Shown here: piece after piece, positions 16,430-25,446 of the stretch
How positions within the stretch are numbered: the stretch's first letter is position 1
Layout of the letters: each line of letters opens with the position of its first letter
Assembly: GCA_039679385.1 (NCBI GenBank)
Contig: JBDKVB010000173.1
Span: 1 to 45,662, forward strand
Length of the DNA: 45,662 nt
Origin: Armatimonadia bacterium
GTDB taxonomy: Bacteria; Armatimonadota; Zipacnadia; Zipacnadales; JABUFB01
Reading direction: 5' to 3'
The notes under the pieces: generated by a model
The model's database searches: none
The model's input: only the letters and a program-made list of their open reading frames with translations
What the model was told of the DNA's origin: nothing
Made by a program: the position numbers and the translations under genes

Positions 16430-16460
16430 AACGAGGCACCACACTCTGTGGTGCCTCGTT
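16430..16460. terminator. Long perfect hairpin after the pilT cluster
   Basis: AACGAGGCACCACA (16430-16443) and TGTGGTGCCTCGTT (16447-16460) form a perfect 14-bp stem with a three-base loop, 33 bases after the stop at 16397. The stem itself ends in TT but is followed by CCGCG, so the U-tract is poor. It most likely ends the pilT-membrane protein transcript. Confidence 0.75.
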
Positions 16461-16556
16461 CCGCGTCCCATGGTGGTCGGTCCCTTCCCGAAAGGAAGTG
16501 GCCTGCCTTCCCGCGAAAGGACGGTCACTCGCCTCTGAACTGAGCGGAGGGCCACC

Positions 16557-19500
16557 ATGCACGCTCTGAGCAGCCTACTTCTGACCGTCTCCCTTGCCGT
16601 CGCCGCCGCAGCCGACGTGCCGACTCCCAGCTTCTACCTGCCGCTCGATGGGGATGCCGAAGCCCGGGTGGCGGTCGGGTCACCTACGCCGCAGACCCGC
16701 GGGGCAGCCGACGACATCCTCGCGTACCTGAGTCTGCAGCGTTCCCTCTATGGCCCCGGCAAGGTTGGTCTGGCTTACGACGCCAAGGACACGCCGCTGG
16801 TGTACCAGTGCGCCGGGAACTTCCGCGCCGAGGAGGGCAGCGCGAGCTTCTGGCTGAGCCCGCACTTTGAGGGCTCCGACCACGGGATCTACTGCACCTT
16901 CTTCGGCGCCGCCAACTGGGGGATGGTCTACAAGTATCTGGACCAGTCCACCGTCACCTTCGCCACGGCCCGCCCAGACAAGGACCTCTACTATGACTGC
17001 GGCTCCCACGACATCAGCTCCTGGAAGCCCGGCCAGTGGCACCATGTCGGCCTCACGTGGTCGCGCGCCGGCAACTTCCGGCGGCTCTACCTCGACGGCA
17101 AGCTCCAGGGCAGCGGCGCCTTCCCCTTCTCTCGCGAGGTCAAGGAAGGGCCGCTCTTCGTCGGAGCGGGCTGCACGCTCTACCCGACCCCGGTTGCGCA
17201 CGCCCAGTTCGACGAGGTCGCACTGTGGGATCGGCCGCTAAGCGACGAGCAGATGGCCGAAGTCTACGATCGCGGTCGCCAGTCGCTTCCCCTGGTGGCT
17301 GCGGCAGAGCTTCCGGTTCGTCCTGCACCCTCCTCCGCAGGGGCCGTGCAGCCGGTTACTCCTCGTGCGGTCGAGCAGCCGCCTGCCCCGGTCAACAGCA
17401 CGCCCTCACGTCGCTCTGTGTCGCTGGAGGGTTGGTGGGCGTTCCTTCCGGTCCAGGCACCCGTCTCGCAGCTCCCCACGCAGGGCTGGGGTCTCGCTCG
17501 CGTGCCCGGCTACTGGACGGCACCGGGTGAGGCACTGGATGCTGCGGGGAAGTCACTGGGGAACCGTTGGCTCGGCAGGCCCCTCACCGACTACCGCCTG
17601 GCCTACCACCAACGCACCTTCACCCCGCCGGCTGACTGGAAGGGCAAGCCGGTCTTCCTTGCCTTCGAGGGTGTCGACGGCCTGGCGCAGATACTGCTGA
17701 ACGGTCAGCCTCTCGCCTGGCTCCTGGGATGGGAGTACGAGTCCTACAACGTGTCCGACCGCCTCAAGTGGGGCGAGACAAACACCCTCACCCTGGTCCT
17801 GCACACCCGGGGAGACAGCCCGAACGCGGGTATCTACGGCAGCGTAAGCCTGCAGGCCATGCCCGACAGCTTCACCGACCACCTCACCGTGCAGTCGGTG
17901 GTGGATAGCCGCCAGATCCGCTTCTCCTGTGACCTCTGGCACCGAGGTACCGCCGAACCGGCGAAGCTGCAGTTCACTGTTACTCCGCACAGGGGCGATG
18001 GCGGCGAGAAGCGCTTCCTTCAGGACCTCCGACTGGATCCCGTCGACCGCTCGCAGCCGGCCTTCTCCCAACAGTGTCGCCGCGTCGAGGCCACCTTCGA
18101 CTGGCCCGAGGCGCATCTGTGGAACGTGGACGACCCTTACTTGTATGACGTCCGCGTGCAGCTCTTGCAGGGCGATAGGCTGGTGGACGAAGCACCACCG
18201 GTTCGCTTCGGCTACCGCGAGTTCACCCGGCGAGGCTCCGACTTCTACCTCAATGGCAAGCCGGTCCACCTGCGTGGGCACCAGATCGATCTGGCCTGGG
18301 CCTCACAGATGGGGCACGTCAAGGAACTCAAAGCGGCCGGCATGAACGCCTTCGAGCTTTCCGGACCGATCAGCCATAGCTGGTATGCCGGCACGAAGTA
18401 CCAGCGCGACCTCTTCGAGCAGGTGCTGGACTACGCCGACGAGACCGGCCTCCTGGCGATCCCGATCCTGCCCGACGCCATGGTGCTGCGCGACCGCCTC
18501 TTCGACCCTGAGGTCTCGCCCCTTTACCGCCACCGCGTCGAGAACCACCTCCGCCAGTACGGCAACCACGCCTCCATCGGCTTGTGGTTCATGCACTTCA
18601 ACCTGGCCGGCTACCAGTGGTACGTTGCGCCCAGCAAGATCGACGGCAGCCACAAGCCGGCCGACGCAGGCTTCCAGGCGAAGGAGCGTTTCGCGCTCGA
18701 GGCCGAGAGGATTGCCGAGAGCCTCGACCCACGTCCTCTGTACCACCATGCCTGCGGCAACTTCGGCGACATCTTCACAGCGAACGTCTACCTCGGGCCG
18801 AACCAGCCTCTGCAGGAGCGCGAGGAATGGCCGCTGCGCTGGGCCGAGAAGCGGCCCTTCCCGCTGGTCGCCTGCGAGCACTGCTGCTACCTGATCCCCT
18901 ACTGGTTCCGTCCGCGGCAGTTCCCTCTGTCCGTCGTCTACGCGGGCGAGCCGATCTTCGACGAGATCTCGGCGCAGGTCCTCGGCCCACGTGCCTACCG
19001 CATGGTCACGCCTGAGCTCTTCGACCTGTACGATATCGGGCGCACTCCCCGGGGGACGAGGCTCCAGGACCTGATCCGCAACCATCCGGGCTACCAGGAG
19101 GTCAAGTCCCTGGTTGCCCGGCGCTCGCTGCGTTCCTGGCGCGCCTTCGGCATCTCCGGCATCATCTTCAACGCCATCAACTGGGACTTCAAGGACGCGC
19201 AGGGCAAGGACCTGCCCGTCATGAAGGCACTTGCGCGGTACTTCGGCGACACCGATCTGTTCATCGCCGGGCCGCCGGGGGACTGGCCCTCCAAGGACCA
19301 CGCCTTCATGTCGGGAGAGACCGTCCGCAAGCAGTTCGTGCTGCTGAACGACCTCAACCACGACATCCCTGTGACGCTCAACTGGCGGCTTGCTGATGCT
19401 GCCGGGGCCGGCTCTCGCCAGGGCACTGTCACTGCGCTTGCCAGGGCCGGGGAGACCACCTTCTGCCCCATCGAGTTCGAGGCTCCCCGCGTGGCTGAGC

Positions 19501-20855
19501 GGACCGAGTACCGCCTGCGAGTGGAGCCCGCTGCTCAGCCTGCGACGCCCTTCCTTGCCGAGAGCATGACGCTGCAGGTCTTCCCGGAGCCACAGCCGCC
19601 CAGGCTGACCGGCCAGGTTGCCCTCTACGACGAATCCGGAAAGACCCGGGAGGCTCTGGCGCGTCTGGGGGTGACCGCCAGACCCCTCGACGAGTCCACA
19701 GACCTCAGTGGTGTCTCGCTGCTGGTGGTTGGACGCGAGTCCTGGAGCGACCGCTTCCTGACCCTCGCGCGGAAGGTCGGCGTCGAACAGGCCGTCCAGC
19801 GTGGCATGAACCTGCTGGTCCTTGAGCAGTCCGGTGGCAGTCCCTGCGGGCTGCCGCTGGAGGAGACCTCGACCCGCGACGCCTTTGTCACGGTTCCCGG
19901 CCATCCCTTCCTCAGCGGGCTGACGGAGCAGGACCTTGCCGACCTGCGGGGCGAATCCGACCTGATTGCTCCCTATCCTGACGCTCGCCCTGAGACCGAG
20001 CGGTCCTGGCCAGAGCGCTTCCACAAGTGGGGAAACCGCGGCGTCCTGGCCACCTTCGTCTACCCGCGACCGCACTACGCACCCTTTGTGCCGGTGCTCT
20101 CCTGCGGGTTCGACCTGGCCCAGTCACCGCTGCTGGAGGGGCGCTTTGGTGCCGGTCGCGTCACCCTGAGCCAGATTGACGTGACCGTTCGCGCCGGAGT
20201 GGATCCCGTCTCGACCAGACTGCTGTCCAACCTCCTGCAGTCCCTGAGCACTCGCGGGACCGTGCCGGACCGAAGCTGCTGGTACGTCGGCGAGTCGGCC
20301 CGCACGCTGCTCAAGTCCTTCGGGATCGCGGCGCAGCCTGGCACAGCGGCCTCGCGTGGAGTGGTCGTTCTCGGTACCGAGCCCTGTCCGCCCGAGGTGT
20401 TGGGAGGCCTTCAGCAGGCCTTGCGCGAAGGCACCCAGGTCGTGATGATGCCGGGGTCGCCGGCCGCTGCGTCCCTTGGGCCACAGGTCCATGTGGAGCG
20501 GGTCTTCGCAGCCCGCAGCACGGGCAGCTTGCCTCCCGGCCTTCAGGACGGCGACCTGTTCCTCAAGACCTGGGTGAGCCTGGACACCTGTCGCCCACAG
20601 ACGGACTGGACGCCGCTGACTGAGCCGGGTATCCTTGCTGAGCGCAAGGTCGGAGCGGGACGTCTGCTCACCTGCAGCCTCGACCCTTCGCGCCTCGGGG
20701 CCACTCGCGAGCGCATCAAGGCCCTGCGGATCTGGAACCTGCTGCTGGCCGACCTCGGCGCTCACCGCACGGGCTTCGAGGGCTTCCTGAGCCCGCAGGT
20801 GCCGACCTGGGAGCCCAACACCTGGGAGACGATTCCGCCCTACATGAACTGGTAA
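16557..20855 (+). CDS. Giant secreted LamG plus GH2-like multidomain protein
   Basis: This 1432-residue exported protein is built for polysaccharide binding and possibly cleavage. A signal peptide (1-20) is followed by a LamG/concanavalin-like domain (about 25-245) and a Pro-rich linker. A GH2 sugar-binding jelly roll (about 285-440, LEGWWAFLP and DWKGKPVFLAFEGVDG), an Ig-like domain (about 440-550) and a GH2-type TIM barrel (about 551-890, starting FYLNGKPVHLRGHQID) come next. Two C-terminal glutamine-amidotransferase-like or ThuA-like domains (about 1010-1200 and 1245-1410) end it. A nucleophile-like glutamate is E774 (VACEHCC). In the strand that normally ends in Asn-Glu (acid/base), the sequence reads WFMHFNLAGY, so the glutamate is replaced by L683. 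It may be inactive or use another residue. ATG 16557 follows GGAGGG. Confidence 0.85.
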   Translation: MHALSSLLLTVSLAVAAAADVPTPSFYLPLDGDAEARVAVGSPTPQTRGAADDILAYLSLQRSLYGPGKVGLAYDAKDTPLVYQCAGNFRAEEGSASFWLSPHFEGSDHGIYCTFFGAANWGMVYKYLDQSTVTFATARPDKDLYYDCGSHDISSWKPGQWHHVGLTWSRAGNFRRLYLDGKLQGSGAFPFSREVKEGPLFVGAGCTLYPTPVAHAQFDEVALWDRPLSDEQMAEVYDRGRQSLPLVAAAELPVRPAPSSAGAVQPVTPRAVEQPPAPVNSTPSRRSVSLEGWWAFLPVQAPVSQLPTQGWGLARVPGYWTAPGEALDAAGKSLGNRWLGRPLTDYRLAYHQRTFTPPADWKGKPVFLAFEGVDGLAQILLNGQPLAWLLGWEYESYNVSDRLKWGETNTLTLVLHTRGDSPNAGIYGSVSLQAMPDSFTDHLTVQSVVDSRQIRFSCDLWHRGTAEPAKLQFTVTPHRGDGGEKRFLQDLRLDPVDRSQPAFSQQCRRVEATFDWPEAHLWNVDDPYLYDVRVQLLQGDRLVDEAPPVRFGYREFTRRGSDFYLNGKPVHLRGHQIDLAWASQMGHVKELKAAGMNAFELSGPISHSWYAGTKYQRDLFEQVLDYADETGLLAIPILPDAMVLRDRLFDPEVSPLYRHRVENHLRQYGNHASIGLWFMHFNLAGYQWYVAPSKIDGSHKPADAGFQAKERFALEAERIAESLDPRPLYHHACGNFGDIFTANVYLGPNQPLQEREEWPLRWAEKRPFPLVACEHCCYLIPYWFRPRQFPLSVVYAGEPIFDEISAQVLGPRAYRMVTPELFDLYDIGRTPRGTRLQDLIRNHPGYQEVKSLVARRSLRSWRAFGISGIIFNAINWDFKDAQGKDLPVMKALARYFGDTDLFIAGPPGDWPSKDHAFMSGETVRKQFVLLNDLNHDIPVTLNWRLADAAGAGSRQGTVTALARAGETTFCPIEFEAPRVAERTEYRLRVEPAAQPATPFLAESMTLQVFPEPQPPRLTGQVALYDESGKTREALARLGVTARPLDESTDLSGVSLLVVGRESWSDRFLTLARKVGVEQAVQRGMNLLVLEQSGGSPCGLPLEETSTRDAFVTVPGHPFLSGLTEQDLADLRGESDLIAPYPDARPETERSWPERFHKWGNRGVLATFVYPRPHYAPFVPVLSCGFDLAQSPLLEGRFGAGRVTLSQIDVTVRAGVDPVSTRLLSNLLQSLSTRGTVPDRSCWYVGESARTLLKSFGIAAQPGTAASRGVVVLGTEPCPPEVLGGLQQALREGTQVVMMPGSPAAASLGPQVHVERVFAARSTGSLPPGLQDGDLFLKTWVSLDTCRPQTDWTPLTEPGILAERKVGAGRLLTCSLDPSRLGATRERIKALRIWNLLLADLGAHRTGFEGFLSPQVPTWEPNTWETIPPYMNW

Positions 20856-20901
20856 CCTGCGTCTGGAGCCCTCTTCCGCATCACTTAGGGGAGCCTGAGC
20901 C

Positions 20902-21963
20902 ATGACCTCCAAAGAACGTGTCCTGACTGCCTGCCAACACCGTGAGCCAGACCGCGTGCCGATCCAGGTCTACCTCACGCCGGAGATCCACGCAGGGCTT
21001 GTCGCCCACTTCCGCGAGCGCAACCTGCTGGAGGCTCTGGGCGTGGACTTCCGACACGTCGGTGCGCCGTACCGGGGTCAGTGCAAGCCCGGGACCGGCA
21101 TGCCCGGACGAGCCGACCGCTACGACGAATGGGGTGTAGGCTACTCGCGCATCGAGTATGCGACCGGCGCCTACTACGAGGCCTCCGAGTTGGCTCTCGG
21201 CGCCCTCCAGACGATGAAAGAGGTCGAGGCTTACCCCTGGCCCTCCCCGGACGACTACGACTACAGCAACCTGGAAGCCCACTGCGACGCTTTGCACGAC
21301 TACGCAGTGTGCTTCGGCAGCGCAGGGATGCCGGATGTCCTTAATGGCGTATCACGAGGTCGAGGCATGGAGCAGGTGATGATCGATATCGTCACCGAGG
21401 ATCCCGTGGGGATGGCGATCATCGACCACCGCGTCGACCACTACTACGAGGTCTGCCGCCGGGCACTGGAGGCTGGGAAGGGTAAGATCGACATCCTCTG
21501 CCTCGGTGAGGACTGCGGTAACCAGAACGGCAGGATGTTCTCGCCGGCGACCTTCGAGCGCATCTTCCTCCCGCGCCTGCGCAAGTTCTACGACCTTGCC
21601 CACGAGTACGGGGCGCTGGCGATGATGCACTCCTGCGGCGACACTCACGACATCATGCCCACTTTCATCGAGATGGGGCTCGATATCCTCGATGCCATGC
21701 AGCCCGAACCCGTCGGCATGAACCCGGAGCAGATCAAGCACCTCTACGGAGACAAGCTCACCTTCTGCGGGCTTGTCAGCACCCAGCAGACGCTGCCCCA
21801 CGGGACGCCCGAGCAGGTCCGCGCTGAGGTCAGGCATCGGATCGCGGTCGTCGGCAAGGGTGGCGGGTACATCCTCAGCCCGGCTCACTGCATCCAGCCC
21901 GACACGCCGCTGGAGAACGTGCTGGCGCTCTACTCCGAGGCACTGAGCGTGGCAGAACTCTGA
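20902..21963 (+). CDS. Uroporphyrinogen decarboxylase-family (MtaA/UroD-like) protein
   Basis: This is a 353-residue TIM-barrel protein of the URO-D superfamily. It begins with the family-typical MTSKERVLTACQHREPDRVP. The zinc-ligand pattern of the methylcobamide methyltransferase branch is present: H243 and C245 (HSCGD) and C330 (SPAHC), with the C-terminal PLENVLALYSEA. These ligands argue for a corrinoid-dependent methyltransferase-like enzyme rather than haem biosynthesis, and no haem genes are nearby. In carbohydrate-rich environmental genomes such genes are multi-copy with unknown substrates. It follows the GH2-like gene by 46 bases and precedes the exonuclease gene by 30 bases, all on the + strand, so read-through is possible. 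The start ATG 20902 has a GGGGAG element upstream. Confidence 0.85.
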   Translation: MTSKERVLTACQHREPDRVPIQVYLTPEIHAGLVAHFRERNLLEALGVDFRHVGAPYRGQCKPGTGMPGRADRYDEWGVGYSRIEYATGAYYEASELALGALQTMKEVEAYPWPSPDDYDYSNLEAHCDALHDYAVCFGSAGMPDVLNGVSRGRGMEQVMIDIVTEDPVGMAIIDHRVDHYYEVCRRALEAGKGKIDILCLGEDCGNQNGRMFSPATFERIFLPRLRKFYDLAHEYGALAMMHSCGDTHDIMPTFIEMGLDILDAMQPEPVGMNPEQIKHLYGDKLTFCGLVSTQQTLPHGTPEQVRAEVRHRIAVVGKGGGYILSPAHCIQPDTPLENVLALYSEALSVAEL

Positions 21964-21993
21964 TCTTCGCGAGAGTATACGTCAGGAGCACCG

Positions 21994-22986
21994 ATGCGAG
22001 GTAAGGACCAGTCCCGGCTTTCCAAGGACCTTCCGGAGATCCGCAAACAGCTCTCCAGCCTGAGTCGTGACTCCGGCAAGCCGAAGCCGCAAGAGCCCAG
22101 GACTCCAGAGGCCGGGGCACAGCCTTCCACACCCGGGCCGGAGGCGACTGACCAGAAGCCTACAGAATCGGCGCCGGCGCCGAGCGGTGCCCTGGGACGC
22201 CTCCGCCGACGCGTGCTGTCCACTCCCAGAGACGCCGGTTCTGTTGCGCCGTCGTCGGCAGAGCAGCCGGTTCGCCTTGAGGACGCTCTGCCGGGCCTCA
22301 CGGAATCCACGGTAGACGGCCGCTGCGCCTACCATATCCACCGAACCGTGCGCCAGGCCTGTCCCGAGGTCGCCTCGACGGAGACCGACTTCGCTCACCT
22401 CGTGAGGCAGACGCGGTTGGAGCGGTTCCTAGGCTCCAAGACCCCCGAGGTCCTGTCGCCCGAGCAGATCCTCTTCCTCGACCTGGAGACCACCGGCCTC
22501 GACGTCACTCCCCTCTTCCTCATCGGGACCATGGCCTGGGAAGGCGACGGTCTCGTGGTCCGCCAGTTCTTCGCCCGCGACTATGATGAGGAGCCCGCTG
22601 TACTCTCGCTGTTCCTGGAGCGCTACGAGAAGCAGCCCGTCCTGGTCACCTTCAATGGCCGCAGCTACGACCTGCCCTATGTGCGGATGCGAGCGCGAGC
22701 CACAAAGGTGCCCTTCCACTTCAGCCCCGCACACCTCGACCTGCTGATCGAGGCCCGCAAGGTGTGGCGTGGCGTTCTCCCCGACTGTCGTCTGCAGACT
22801 CTCGAGCGCCTGGTGCTGGGGCGCGACCGTAAGGACGACATCCCCGGCAGCGCGATCCCGCGGGCCTACCACGACTTCGTCCAGAGCGGCGATGCCCGAC
22901 AGATGGTCTCGGTTCTCGAGCACAACCTCCTGGACCTTGTCACGATGGCCCAACTCCTGGTGCACTTGTCCCGCCGACGGGACTAA
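21994..22986 (+). CDS. RNase H-like 3'-5' exonuclease-fold protein (YprB type)
   Basis: The protein (330 aa) carries a DEDD-type nuclease domain in its C-terminal half. It has D163 and E165 in FLDLETTGLD, F220-N221 and D226 in FNGRSYDLPYV, and the final metal-binding D314 in EHNLLDLVTM. The first roughly 90 residues are Pro/Ser/Glu-rich and likely disordered, followed by an uncharacterised adaptor with an invariant-looking GRCAYHIHRTV. The layout matches YprB-like proteins, whose physiological substrate is not well established; RNA or DNA processing is likely. An AGGAG element precedes ATG 21994. The transcript probably ends at the hairpin at 23032. Confidence 0.85.
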   Translation: MRGKDQSRLSKDLPEIRKQLSSLSRDSGKPKPQEPRTPEAGAQPSTPGPEATDQKPTESAPAPSGALGRLRRRVLSTPRDAGSVAPSSAEQPVRLEDALPGLTESTVDGRCAYHIHRTVRQACPEVASTETDFAHLVRQTRLERFLGSKTPEVLSPEQILFLDLETTGLDVTPLFLIGTMAWEGDGLVVRQFFARDYDEEPAVLSLFLERYEKQPVLVTFNGRSYDLPYVRMRARATKVPFHFSPAHLDLLIEARKVWRGVLPDCRLQTLERLVLGRDRKDDIPGSAIPRAYHDFVQSGDARQMVSVLEHNLLDLVTMAQLLVHLSRRRD

Positions 22987-23031
22987 CTGACCTCTCGACC
23001 AGTCTCTCACGACGCAGGTACGAAGCGTGTC

Positions 23032-23050
23032 CGCGCGGAAGTTCCGCGCG
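23032..23050 (+). terminator. Weak terminator-like hairpin
   Basis: CGCGCGG (23032-23038) and CCGCGCG (23044-23050) form a 7-bp stem with a five-base loop, 46 bases after the exonuclease stop. A moderately T-rich stretch follows (CGTAGTTGTGTTG), so termination may be partial. Confidence 0.45.
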
Positions 23051-23118
23051 CGTAGTTGTGTTGTGAGGCGTGCCGTGTGGCAGAGACGCTCCTGGGATCC
23101 CCGGACGAGGTGAGGCCC

Positions 23119-23823
23119 GTGTTCTGCAACCAGTGCGGTGCAAAGAACGACGACGTGGCTCGCTTCTGCAGCTCCTGTGGTGCTCCACTTTCCGGCCAGA
23201 CACCCTCGACCGAGCCGACCAGCCCTCAGCCCAGAGCGACGAACCCGGCTCTGCCCTGGATCATCGCCAGCGCTGTCTTGGCCGCACTCGTCCTCGGCGG
23301 TCTGATATGGGTGCTGGCGTGGTTCGTCCCCGCGCAGGTTCATCAGCCGATCGCGCCGGCGGGAGTCTCCTCGCCGGGTGGAACCTCTGCTGCCGAGTCC
23401 GAGACGCCGGGTGGTGGCCCCGCAGGCACGACCACACAACCCGCGGAGGACCTGAAGCCAGAGCCTTCACCACAGCCTGAGGTCCCGCCTGAGCCTTCGG
23501 AGGACCCGGTGGCTCAGGCTACCGTGGTGCTGGAGAGGTACCTTGCGGCTGACCTGGGGAACGACGGCGAGGAGATGGCCAAGTACCTCGGCGGCAGTGC
23601 CGCTGCGCAGTTCCGGCCGGAGGTAGTGGGCCAGGAGGACCTCACGGTACACAGCAAGATCGTCACCGGCCATACTGTCGTCGGCCCCAACCAGATCAAC
23701 TTCGAGGTGACCGTCAAGTGGTCACCGAGCGACAGCGACGAGGTGAAGACCGACCTTGAGGACTACGTCCTCAAGCGCACCGATAGGGGCTGGAAGATCA
23801 CCTCAACGCCTGCGTACCACTAG
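23119..23823 (+). CDS. Zinc-ribbon single-pass membrane protein
   Basis: This 234-residue protein starts with a zinc ribbon (C3, C6, C17, C20 in FCNQCG and FCSSCG), then a short linker and one transmembrane helix (about 46-70, PWIIASAVLAALVLGGLIWV). A long Pro/Glu/Thr linker leads to a C-terminal domain (about 135-234) that reads like an NTF2- or DUF4878-type small alpha+beta fold (VVLERYLAADLGNDGEEMAKYLGG). The ribbon should be cytoplasmic and the C-terminal domain outside. I chose GTG 23119 since zinc-ribbon proteins of this class begin at MFCNQCG, and an AGGTGA element sits five bases upstream. The frame is open back to a TTG at 23056. Function is unknown. Confidence 0.78.
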   Translation: MFCNQCGAKNDDVARFCSSCGAPLSGQTPSTEPTSPQPRATNPALPWIIASAVLAALVLGGLIWVLAWFVPAQVHQPIAPAGVSSPGGTSAAESETPGGGPAGTTTQPAEDLKPEPSPQPEVPPEPSEDPVAQATVVLERYLAADLGNDGEEMAKYLGGSAAAQFRPEVVGQEDLTVHSKIVTGHTVVGPNQINFEVTVKWSPSDSDEVKTDLEDYVLKRTDRGWKITSTPAYH

Positions 23824-23849
23824 GAGAGGCCGTTCCCCGGGAGAGAGCA

Positions 23850-25406
23850 ATGGACCGCAGGAAGATGCTTCAGACCGTGGCCCTGGCCACTGGCGGCGCC
23901 ACCTTGGGTGGTGTTGCCTTCCCTGCCGACAATCACTCTCTCCCGACTGCCGCTAACAGACAGGAGCGAACCATGCCCGAGATTCTGACCATCACGGAAC
24001 CCGCACGAGACCTTCCCGTCCGCGCAAAAGTTGATGTCCTGGTGTGCGGAGGGGGTCTGGGTGGCGTATCAGCAGCCGTTGCGGCTGCCCGCGCCGGCGG
24101 CAAAACCATGCTGGTAGAGCGCAATGGCTTCCCCGGAGGTGTAGCCACCGCCGGGATGTGCTGCTCGGTTTTCAACTACCTGTACACCCCGAAGCACGAG
24201 CCCCTCGTGAAGGGCAACAGCCTCGAGTTCATCGACCGCCTCGCGGCTGCTGAGGGTTACGGCGCCAAGTGGCGCGACCACAAGGGCCACATCATCTTCG
24301 ACGTTGAGCGCGGCAAGCTCGTACTGACCGAGCTGCTCGAAGAGGCGGGGGTGCAGTACCTGTGGGACACGACCGTCTGTGGCGCCCTCATGGGCACGGA
24401 CGGCACGACGCTCCAGGGGGTGGCAGTTGAGAGCAAGTCGGGCCGCGAGGCGATCCTGGCGAACGTCGTCGTTGATGCGACGGGTGACGCCGATGTCGCT
24501 GCCCTGGCCGGTGCGCCGGTGCACACCCTCCGGGACATTCCCGGCGCCAAGCACAGCTTCGTCTTCCGCATCGGCAACGTCGATGTCGATGCCTTCGTGC
24601 AGTACTTCATCGACCACCGCGACCAGTACCCCGAACACATGGACGTCGACTGGTCGCTGGGAGAGGCAGTCGAGCAGTACCGACAGGTCGGGACCTTCCT
24701 GTTCCCGCACGGCGGCGGGATGCAGATGGACATCATCAAGCAGGGCGTGGAGCGCGGCGAGTACCCCACCAAGATCGGCGTCCATGACACGCTGGATGCA
24801 CTTCAGATGCACGCGATCCGCGACCTCGGTGTGGTTCATGTCATCACCGGGTTCCTGAAGCTCGCCGACCTCGACATCGCCGCGATCACCCGAGGGATGG
24901 CCGATGGGAGGCGCATGGCCTTTCAGGTCACGGACTTCTTCCGGCGGTACATGCCCGGCTTCTCGCGGGCGGCGGTGATGAACACTGCCGACGATCTGGG
25001 CATTCGCGCCTCGCGGTGGCTCGACGGCGACTTCGTCTTCACCAAGGAGATGCGGGGCACACCCGTGCGCTTCCCCGATGCCATTGGCCGCGGCGTGGTT
25101 GAGGAGTTCCGCGTCAAGCATCCGGGACCGCGCGCCTGGGCCACCGAGGTGCTCGCAGGCGAGTGCTTCGACATTCCCTACCGCTGCCTCCTCCCGCGCA
25201 AGGTCGATGGGCTGGTGATGGGCGCCGGACGTAGCGTCAGCGCCCAGGACCCGCACCTGCTTCGGATCATGGCCGTCACCATGATCGTCGGCCAGGGCGC
25301 GGGCGTCGCAGCGGCTATGAGTGCCCGTGCCGGATGCGCGCCGCGCGAGGTCCAGATCGGGGCCGTGCAGGAGGAGCTTCGCCGCCAGGGGGTCGCCCTT
25401 GGGTAG
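23850..25406 (+). CDS. FAD-dependent oxidoreductase with Tat-like leader and internal alternative start
   Basis: This 518-residue flavoprotein belongs to the FAD_oxidored group. The dinucleotide-binding motif VLVCGGGLGGVSAAVA (glycines 67-72) ends in E90 (MLVERNGFPGG), and a second FAD segment (VVDATGDADVAALAG) is near residue 215. The first 41 residues resemble a twin-arginine signal (DRRKMLQTVALATGGATLGG). However, a second in-frame ATG at 23973 (residue 42) has a better ribosome-binding site (AGGAG 23962-23966, six bases away), and the product from there starts directly before the enzyme domain. Export and cytoplasmic forms are thus both possible. No substrate is evident; genomes of this type pair such enzymes with sugar catabolism. 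The gene slightly precedes or overlaps the HAD phosphatase gene. Confidence 0.85.
   Translation: MDRRKMLQTVALATGGATLGGVAFPADNHSLPTAANRQERTMPEILTITEPARDLPVRAKVDVLVCGGGLGGVSAAVAAARAGGKTMLVERNGFPGGVATAGMCCSVFNYLYTPKHEPLVKGNSLEFIDRLAAAEGYGAKWRDHKGHIIFDVERGKLVLTELLEEAGVQYLWDTTVCGALMGTDGTTLQGVAVESKSGREAILANVVVDATGDADVAALAGAPVHTLRDIPGAKHSFVFRIGNVDVDAFVQYFIDHRDQYPEHMDVDWSLGEAVEQYRQVGTFLFPHGGGMQMDIIKQGVERGEYPTKIGVHDTLDALQMHAIRDLGVVHVITGFLKLADLDIAAITRGMADGRRMAFQVTDFFRRYMPGFSRAAVMNTADDLGIRASRWLDGDFVFTKEMRGTPVRFPDAIGRGVVEEFRVKHPGPRAWATEVLAGECFDIPYRCLLPRKVDGLVMGAGRSVSAQDPHLLRIMAVTMIVGQGAGVAAAMSARAGCAPREVQIGAVQEELRRQGVALG
23962..23966 (+). promoter_or_regulatory. Internal ribosome-binding site of the FAD oxidoreductase
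   Basis: AGGAG at 23962-23966 is spaced six bases from the in-frame ATG at 23973, after the Tat-like leader. It is stronger than the GGGAGAGAG element serving ATG 23850 and may drive synthesis of a leaderless form. Confidence 0.55.
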
Positions 25407-25446
25407 TTCCGAGCACCACGGCGACCAACCTCACCGGGAAGCACAG

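Noticed and set aside
18303-20075. A 590-codon open frame on the minus strand inside the GH2-like gene
   Set aside because: No ribosome-binding site or domain is seen, and the plus-strand gene is continuous and well supported there.
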